From assembly GCA_030447145.1 (NCBI GenBank), contig JAUJLY010000071.1, positions 1 through 9,988 of the forward strand: a stretch of 9,988 bases of DNA, given 5' to 3'. The notes beneath the pieces were generated by a model, which saw nothing but the letters and a program-made list of their open reading frames with translations, searched no databases and was not told the origin of the DNA. Made by a program: the position numbers and the translations under genes. Shown one piece after another: positions 5,847 to 9,988 of the stretch (the stretch's first letter is position 1; every line of letters starts with the position of its first letter). This stretch comes from Thermomicrobiales bacterium (GTDB lineage Bacteria; Chloroflexota; Chloroflexia; Thermomicrobiales; UBA6265).

Positions 5847-7322
5847 TCAGAAGTCCGCAATTGCCGCGACTGTTGCCCGTGCCCCGCGATCGACAAGCGA
5901 CGCGCGGCAGGCAACGAACACGTCGCGCAAACGCGTGTTGGCCCCGAGATCACCGAAGACAGGCCGGTAGTCCAGGATGGAACCTGGTTCCACATGTTCT
6001 GCGTTCGTGGCCTCGATCAGTTCCATCGCCCGCCGGTCGTTGATAGGCGTGGGATCGCCGTTCTCAGTGCGGCCTTCCAGGAAGCGGCTCCATGCAGCCA
6101 GCACGAGCGTGCTGCGCCGGATCTCACCGCCGGTCTCCAGTTGCTGGCGCAGCACCGGCAGGAGGAACTTGGGGATGCGGTCCGACCCATTGACGACCTG
6201 GCGAGCGAGGGTGTCGCGAATGGCCTCGCTGCTGAAGCGGTCGATCAGTTCGCGACAGTAGGCATCCAGGTCGATACCCGGCACCTGTCGCAGCGTCGGG
6301 ATCGCCTCAAGGTGCATGTAGTCGAGGAGAAAATCAGTGAACAGGGGATCCCTGCACACCTCGTGGACCCACTGTTCGCCAGCCAGGATGCCGAGATAAC
6401 TCATCGCCTGATGCGAGGCATTCAAGAGCCTCAGCTTCATTAGCTCATACGGCTCGACATCGTCGACCATCTGGACACCAACAAGCTCCAGGGGTGGCCG
6501 GCCGGCGGGGAACGTGTCCTCGAGGACCCATTGCGCGAAGGATTCGGAGCGAACTGGCCAGAGATCCTCGATGCCGTACTCGGTCAGCACGCTCGCGCGC
6601 GTCTCGGCCGTTGTCACCGGCGTAATGCGATCCACCATCGAGTTGGGGAACGCCACGCTCCGGGCGATCCATGCCGCGAGTTCGGGGTCCTTACGGTCGG
6701 CGAAGCCCAGGACCGCGGTCTGCGCGACGTGCCCGTTGCCCAGAATGTTATCGCAGGACATCACCGTGAACGCTGGCGTGCCTGCCTCCCGACGGCGCGC
6801 CAGCCCGGTGGTGATGTAACCCACAACGCTGGCTGGCGGGCGCGTGCCAGGTTGCAGATCGTGCAGCGTGAGCGGGTCGCGCGGGTCGAACGCGCCGGTG
6901 GCGTCGTTGACGCTGTAGCCGCCCTCTGTGATCGTCAGCGACACGATGCGCGTGTCCGGGTCGGCGAGGCGATCCAGGACCGCGTTGGGGTCATCCGGCG
7001 CGTAGAGGTACTCATGGATCGAGCCGATCACCCGAGCGACGGACGTGCCGTCCGGGGAGCTGGTGACGAGCGTGTACAGGTTGTCCTGCGCCCGGAGGGC
7101 GTCGCGCACGGCCTGGTCGACCTCGAGGAGGCCGACCCCGCAGATTGCCCAGTCAGTGAAGCCGCGCGCCAGGATGTCGTCGATGAACATCGCTTCGTGG
7201 GCGCGATGGAAGGCGCCGACGCCGAAATGCACGATTCCGGCCGAAACGGCAGCCCGGTCGTACTTGGGCGTCTCGACTGTGGTGGCGAGCCCACTGAGGG
7301 TGGCTTCATTTAAGAGCGCCAT
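5847..7322 (-). CDS. Mannitol dehydrogenase / fructuronate reductase family polyol oxidoreductase
   Basis: This cytoplasmic NAD(P)-dependent long-chain dehydrogenase oxidises a polyol to a ketose (or reduces a keto-uronate). The nucleotide-binding turn HFGVGAFHRAH lies at residues 32-42, LTITEGGY about 128-135, SCDNILGNG about 189-197, and the catalytic KLRLLNASH at 296-304. Its Lys296, Asn301 and His304 match the Lys/Asn/His set known from Pseudomonas mannitol dehydrogenase (295/300/303). At 491 residues it has family length and appears complete. I choose the ATG at 7322 (AAAGG upstream) over a TTG at 7340. It overlaps the end of the kinase gene by 17 bases, so translation is likely coupled. 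Mannitol, arabitol, sorbitol and fructuronate cannot be told apart by eye. Its stop is about 20 bases from the broken end of the rhamnosidase gene. Confidence 0.9.
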   Translation of the reverse strand: MALLNEATLSGLATTVETPKYDRAAVSAGIVHFGVGAFHRAHEAMFIDDILARGFTDWAICGVGLLEVDQAVRDALRAQDNLYTLVTSSPDGTSVARVIGSIHEYLYAPDDPNAVLDRLADPDTRIVSLTITEGGYSVNDATGAFDPRDPLTLHDLQPGTRPPASVVGYITTGLARRREAGTPAFTVMSCDNILGNGHVAQTAVLGFADRKDPELAAWIARSVAFPNSMVDRITPVTTAETRASVLTEYGIEDLWPVRSESFAQWVLEDTFPAGRPPLELVGVQMVDDVEPYELMKLRLLNASHQAMSYLGILAGEQWVHEVCRDPLFTDFLLDYMHLEAIPTLRQVPGIDLDAYCRELIDRFSSEAIRDTLARQVVNGSDRIPKFLLPVLRQQLETGGEIRRSTLVLAAWSRFLEGRTENGDPTPINDRRAMELIEATNAEHVEPGSILDYRPVFGDLGANTRLRDVFVACRASLVDRGARATVAAIADF

Positions 7323-8061
7323 GTTCCGGCCTTTCGCCAATGGATGAGGCGGTACCTAGTGTGGATCCCGCGGGGCTTCCCAACGTCGTCGTCAGGTAAA
7401 CGAGGAGATCGGCGCGGCCGCGAGTGGCGTCGATCACCTCGGCGTTGCGTGTATCGACATCGCGTACCCATTGCTGTGCGTCAGCCAGGCTGTGCCCGAA
7501 GCTCTGCCGGCGCAGAACGAGGCGATTCGAACGCAGCTCCGGGTCGATGTCGAGGAACCACACCTCATCCAGAAGCGGCCGCACGGTCTCCCAGCCGAAT
7601 CGGTCGAGTAGGAGATAGTTGCCTTCCGTTACCACCAGCGGCGTCTCGCGGAAGACGGGGATCGCACTGCCTATGGGCTCCTCGATGCCGCGGTTGAATA
7701 CGGGGGTATAGATTGTCGGAGTGCGCTGCCGCTGAAGCCGCGTCAGCAAAGCCACGTATCCGTCCACGTCGAAGGTGTCTGGAGCCCCTTTGCGGTCACG
7801 TCGCCCAAGCCGCATTAGCTCCTGATTCGCCAAGTGGAAGCCGTCCATCCCCACCAGCACGGCAGCGTCTCCGAGTGCATCCATCAGCGCCGCGCACAGC
7901 GTGGACTTGCCGGCGCCGGGGGTGCCAGTGATGCCGAGCAGGTGCCGTTGCCCGTGACGGATGAGCCTGCCCGCACGCTCGACCAGTTGATCGAACGACA
8001 GTCTCTGGGGCTCAAGATTGGACCCTTCCGATGCCTGCAACGCCGCCACGTCTCCAACCAA
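7306..8061 (-). CDS. P-loop kinase, nucleoside/pantothenate kinase-like (YggC/FrcK type)
   Basis: Predicted to transfer a phosphate from ATP to a small substrate, perhaps a sugar, in the cytoplasm. The Walker A loop GTPGAGKST lies at residues 46-54, MDGFHLAN at 72-79, KGAPDTFDVDGY at 91-102, YTPVFNRGIEEP at 118-129, the strand TEGNYLLL at about 145-152, and an Arg-rich lid RSNRLVLRRQSFGHS at 177-191. These are the marks of the uridine kinase/pantothenate kinase-like branch that includes YggC of E. coli and FrcK near fructose transporters of rhizobia. The start is uncertain: TTG 8061 has GAGAG 5 bases upstream, and GTG 8049 has GGAG too close. Overlap with the polyol dehydrogenase gene suggests that it phosphorylates the ketose made by that enzyme; this is inference. 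Confidence 0.8.
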   Translation of the reverse strand: MVGDVAALQASEGSNLEPQRLSFDQLVERAGRLIRHGQRHLLGITGTPGAGKSTLCAALMDALGDAAVLVGMDGFHLANQELMRLGRRDRKGAPDTFDVDGYVALLTRLQRQRTPTIYTPVFNRGIEEPIGSAIPVFRETPLVVTEGNYLLLDRFGWETVRPLLDEVWFLDIDPELRSNRLVLRRQSFGHSLADAQQWVRDVDTRNAEVIDATRGRADLLVYLTTTLGSPAGSTLGTASSIGERPEHGALK

Positions 8062-8495
8062 TCGCTCTCATCGCACGGCATTTCCGCGCTATGACAGTGC
8101 CCCCATCTAGCGAAGTCACTGCATTACTCTGGCGTCACCGGGTTTCAATCCTCTTCCGCCAACGATGTCTATGGACCCTGTCTGCTGCTCGCCATCTTAC
8201 CCACAAACTCTCGTGGGTCAAGTACTTCTTCAACCACAGGGGGTTGCGGGTGAGATCCCCTGTCGTCGCCACTTCCCAGCATCGGCATTGTCCGACGCCG
8301 GTTCCAGCAAATATCGCTCTCTCCCGATGGTGCACCTCGTACAGAGCCGCGATCGTACGCGATGGGTTGTGCTTCTGAGCATCTGCCGGCGATTGGCGTC
8401 CGTACGCGATCCTCGGAAGCCGATTTGCCTACTCGGCGTTTCCGATGCTAGGGGTGATTCTGAAGACCTGGCGGATCACATCGATAGTTTGGTGA
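8062..8495. other. Region without a recognisable gene
   Basis: Open frames exist on both strands (a + strand frame at 8165-8524 and a - strand frame at 8335-8135), but none has a convincing ribosome site, codon pattern or motif. CGTACGCGAT occurs twice (8354-8363 and 8401-8410). ACCCAC and GTGGGT around 8199-8219 form a weak stem. The promoter of the kinase-dehydrogenase pair should lie in the first 150 bases, but I find no clear -35/-10 pair. The stretch looks like degraded coding DNA. Confidence 0.4.
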
Positions 8496-8711
8496 CCCGG
8501 TCCATCTCCGATCTCGACGCCTGAACCAACGCCTACCCTCAGGTCTGACGCTAGAACCTCAGACGAGCTGATTGCCGTACTCGATAACGGGGAAGCGCTC
8601 ACAGTAAATGGAGGGCCGGAACGAGCGGAATCCTACGTGTGGTGGGAGGTTGTCGCAGCTGATGGCACCACAGGACGGGTGGTGGAAGACTTTATCGAAC
8701 CGGCTGAGTAG
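8496..8711 (+). pseudogene. C-terminal bacterial SH3 (SH3b) domain remnant
   Basis: After a TGA at 8493-8495 the frame is open to TAG at 8709-8711. It reads a Pro/Thr/Ser linker (PGPSPISTPEPTPTLRSDAR), then DELIAVLDNGEALTVNGGPE, then RAESYVWWEVVAADGTTGRV and VEDFIEPAE. This follows the SH3b pattern known from secreted proteins: LRS, ..(V/I)IAVL..G..L.V.GGP, the Y-x-WW-x-V strand, G-x-x-G-x-V and a terminal ...F(I/L)xPA. Such domains bind cell wall or polymers and sit at the end of exported proteins. There is no start codon or ribosome site, and the upstream part in this frame is not protein-like, so only the tail seems to survive. A Trp normally seen in GW-V is Arg here. Confidence 0.65.
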
Positions 8712-9051
8712 TCCCTGCCTGCCCACGGCGGGAGGTTCGAAATAACTTGGAGCGTTGAAGAATTTCCGCGACATGAGTCGCCTCTGGATGAAATGCCGCA
8801 AGTTTAACTGGCGCATCGTCGGCCGGCTGCATAGGTAACATTTCACCATTGCCAGCTCAAACGTGCGGGCCGACTCGCGGACCGGCAACCATAGAATCAT
8901 GAGGCGATCATACGAGGCTGCAGATTAAAAGTTTTTATTATTGTCTCCATGGTTTCCAGCGTGGATGGCCACGTGGACCCAAAGCAACGGCTCAACAGGA
9001 ACAAGTCTGCAAGTCGACGGCCACAAAATGGCCACATTTCTGGAACACACC
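8712..9051. other. Region without a recognisable gene
   Basis: A - strand frame (8900-8559) and a + strand frame (8941-9156) are open, but their products match nothing I know, and both run across other features. CCTGCC-CAC-GGCGGG at about 8716-8730 is a short GU-containing stem after the SH3b stop, without a T-run. GGCCAC occurs at 8967, 9019, 9030 and 9056, with one inverted copy at 9071, which gives the region before the tRNA terminator a repetitive look. Confidence 0.4.
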
Positions 9052-9080
9052 AAACGGCCACTCTACGCGAGTGGCCGTTT
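9052..9080 (-). terminator. Terminator hairpin of the (former) tRNA-His gene
   Basis: AAACGGCCACTC (9052-9063) and GAGTGGCCGTTT (9069-9080) form a perfect 12-bp stem with the loop TACGC. On the - strand it lies 23 bases after the CCA end of the tRNA fragment, and the stem ends in GTTT followed by a GT-rich tail. It is also preceded and followed by A/T in a way that would work on the + strand (GTTTTCC). Its place right behind the tRNA 3' end suggests the original chromosomal terminator. Confidence 0.7.
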
Positions 9081-9103
9081 TCCTTGCCATTATAGGCTTA
9101 TCG

Positions 9104-9148
9104 TGGGGTGCCTACCGGGGCTCGAACCCGGAACCTCTTGCTCCACAG
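9104..9148 (-). tRNA. 3' half of tRNA-His(GTG), cut at the anticodon loop (probable attachment site)
   Basis: Read on the - strand: loop bases C32 and T33, anticodon GTG (9146-9144), G37 A38, anticodon-stem 3' strand GCAAG (9141-9137), variable AGGTT, T-stem CCGGG with loop TTCGAGC and CCCGG, acceptor 3' strand TAGGCAC (9114-9108), discriminator C73 (9107) and encoded CCA (9106-9104). C73 together with the GTG anticodon is specific for bacterial tRNA-His. The 5' half is missing: the bases where stem positions 27-31 should lie read CAGAA, not CTTGC, and GTGCCTA does not occur upstream. It cannot make a tRNA. Such 3' halves are left as one attachment site when tyrosine recombinases integrate at the anticodon loop. 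Confidence 0.85.
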
Positions 9149-9235
9149 TTCTGTGAATGGGTCTTTGGCTGTGTTGTGGTGTGTCAATGAGTTCTCCTAC
9201 TTAGCCCGTACCTCCGGGGTTTTCCTGTCTGAATT

Positions 9236-9244
9236 TGTTATAAT
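9236..9244 (+). promoter_or_regulatory. Extended -10 promoter of the integrase gene
   Basis: TGTTATAAT at 9236-9244 is a perfect TATAAT with the TG extension. No good -35 lies 16-18 bases upstream, which extended -10 promoters tolerate. Transcription would start near 9251, about 65 bases before the ATG. The local A/T-rich base composition contrasts with the surroundings. Confidence 0.6.
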
Positions 9245-9279
9245 TTATTGATGAGTTATCGCGTGTGCTGCCTGGTCTG

Positions 9280-9299
9280 TGCAGCGCATATGCAGCGCA
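9280..9299 (+). repeat. Tandem 9-base direct repeats in the integrase leader
   Basis: TGCAGCGCA occurs at 9280-9288 and again at 9291-9299, an 11-base period that places both copies on the same helical face. They overlap the palindrome GCATATGC (9286-9293). They may be arm-type integrase sites or a regulator site controlling integrase expression. Confidence 0.5.
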
Positions 9300-9314
9300 G
9301 CGGGGCCCAGGGCG

Positions 9315-9988
9315 ATGGCGATCAGCAAGCGTAAGAACCGGCAGGGAACACTAACGGGCTATCAAGTGACCGTCATGGTCTCGGACGCGCACACCGGTAA
9401 GAAGCGGCGAGTCGTGGTCGGTACGTTCAATCGACGCCGGGAAGCAGACATTGCCGAGCGTAGGGCCAAGATTGCGGTCGACTCGGGTACCTTCCGCCTC
9501 GAGGATCCGGAGCCACCGCTCGTAACAACTGTTGCGGATGCCTGCATGGTGTGGCTGGAGACCAAGCGGCTAACGCTGCGCCCGAACTCGATCAACGGCT
9601 ACGAGATCGCGCTAACACGCCACCTCCTACCCGAACTGGGTGAGCGCGACGTGACGACACTCACATATGACGACGTACAAGCGATGATCCACCGTTGGCA
9701 TACAGCCGGAAAGGGCGCTCAGACGATCAACCGAGCCATAATGATCCTGCGAGGGGCGCTTGATCGGCAGGTGCGTGCTGGTGTGATCTCTGCAAACCCG
9801 GTGTCCAGCGTGGTGAAGCCTAGCTCAAGGAACCGCGGGCACCTGACTATGTGGACGGACAGCGAGACGGGTCGGTTCCTTGCTGCGGCTGAAATGGATC
9901 GGATTGCGCCCTTTTGGTTCCTGACTCTGCTAGAGGGATTGCGACGTGGGGAGGCGCTGGGGCTACGCTGGTCGGACCTGCGATGGTC
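9315..9988 (+). CDS. Tyrosine recombinase / phage-type integrase, 3' part outside window
   Basis: This enzyme would cut and join DNA at the attachment site to integrate or excise a mobile element. From the ATG at 9315 the frame is open to the window end (224 codons). An N-terminal arm-binding-like segment (Tyr16 to about 55, with basic KKRRVVVGTFNRRREAD) is followed by a core-binding helical domain: VADACMVWLETKRLTLRPNS at about 73-92, LPELGERDVTTLTYDDVQAM, INRAIMILRGALDRQVRAGV, and NPVSSVVKP. The catalytic domain then begins, with the first catalytic Arg in LLEGLRRGEALGLRWSDL (Arg at about 210-211, Glu 213). The His-x-x-Arg and Tyr motifs must lie beyond 9988. No strong Shine-Dalgarno precedes the ATG (only CAGGGCG). 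Its start is 166 bases from the tRNA-His fragment and it reads away from it. Confidence 0.93.
   Translation, partial: MAISKRKNRQGTLTGYQVTVMVSDAHTGKKRRVVVGTFNRRREADIAERRAKIAVDSGTFRLEDPEPPLVTTVADACMVWLETKRLTLRPNSINGYEIALTRHLLPELGERDVTTLTYDDVQAMIHRWHTAGKGAQTINRAIMILRGALDRQVRAGVISANPVSSVVKPSSRNRGHLTMWTDSETGRFLAAAEMDRIAPFWFLTLLEGLRRGEALGLRWSDLRW

Larger units (their letters stand above)
9149..9314. other. Attachment-site arm / integrase leader
   Basis: This gene-free stretch between the tRNA fragment and the integrase should be the element-side arm of the attachment site. It holds CACAG-TT-CTGTG (9144-9155), a small inverted repeat straddling the truncation point, a TG-rich segment (9167-9184), an A/T-rich promoter and two direct repeats next to the integrase start. 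These are the sorts of sites that integrase and excisionase bind; binding is not shown by the sequence alone. Confidence 0.5.

Noticed and set aside
6531..7313. Long + strand open frame of 260 codons
   Set aside because: It lies opposite the dehydrogenase gene and is an antisense shadow produced by GC-rich codons; its product has no motif.
8142..8151. GTTTCAATCC, similar to the start of some CRISPR repeats
   Set aside because: It occurs once; there is no repeat-spacer array and no cas gene.
8165..8524. + strand open frame of 119 codons
   Set aside because: No ribosome site, no family resemblance, Cys/Ser/Arg-rich composition of noncoding frames; it overlaps the better-supported SH3b frame.
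8559..8900. - strand open frame of 113 codons
   Set aside because: It is antisense to the SH3b tail over much of its length and has no recognisable motif.

Overview
The window looks like chromosomal DNA of a GC-rich free-living bacterium. Gene style suggests Chloroflexota of the Thermomicrobia/Sphaerobacter kind: a SIMPL-domain remnant, an SH3b-domain tail, a twin-arginine sugar-binding protein, and frequent GTG/TTG starts. An actinobacterium cannot be excluded from sequence alone. The tRNA fragment at the right carries an encoded CCA end.

Left to right: (1) 3-146, the 3' end of an unrecognised + strand gene, converging on (2) a - strand block that ends at a strong hairpin (194-224). This block (5496 down to 234) is a carbohydrate-type ABC operon: regulated promoter and operator (5490-5550), Tat-exported binding protein, intergenic hairpin, two CUT1 permeases, an inosine-uridine-type nucleoside hydrolase, the first ~65 codons of a second nucleoside hydrolase, and, spliced onto it, the headless 3' part of a SIMPL-domain gene. 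No ATPase is present. (3) Divergent from the operon is the first ~40 codons of an alpha-L-rhamnosidase, cut off at about 5827. (4) A - strand pair, a P-loop sugar/nucleoside-type kinase and a mannitol-dehydrogenase-family polyol oxidoreductase, overlaps by 17 bases. (5) 8062-9050 holds almost nothing intact except a C-terminal SH3b tail. (6) At 9104-9148 lies the 3' half of a tRNA-His(GTG) gene, cut exactly at the anticodon loop, with its terminator hairpin on the left. A tyrosine-recombinase integrase begins 166 bases to the right and runs off the window. This is best read as one end of an integrated mobile element lying to the right.

How it works together: the ABC operon would import a glycoside or nucleoside-like compound. 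The hydrolases would split N-glycosidic bonds, and the rhamnosidase, when intact, would have trimmed rhamnosyl glycosides. The dehydrogenase and kinase would feed a polyol or ketose into central metabolism. At least three protein genes are broken at sharp junctions (about 893, about 5827, about 8495), so the left 9 kb looks like a sugar-catabolism region worn down by deletions next to a tRNA integration hotspot. Chimeric assembly is an alternative explanation for the junctions. I see no CRISPR array, toxin-antitoxin or recognisable defence system here; any cargo of the element lies beyond base 9988.
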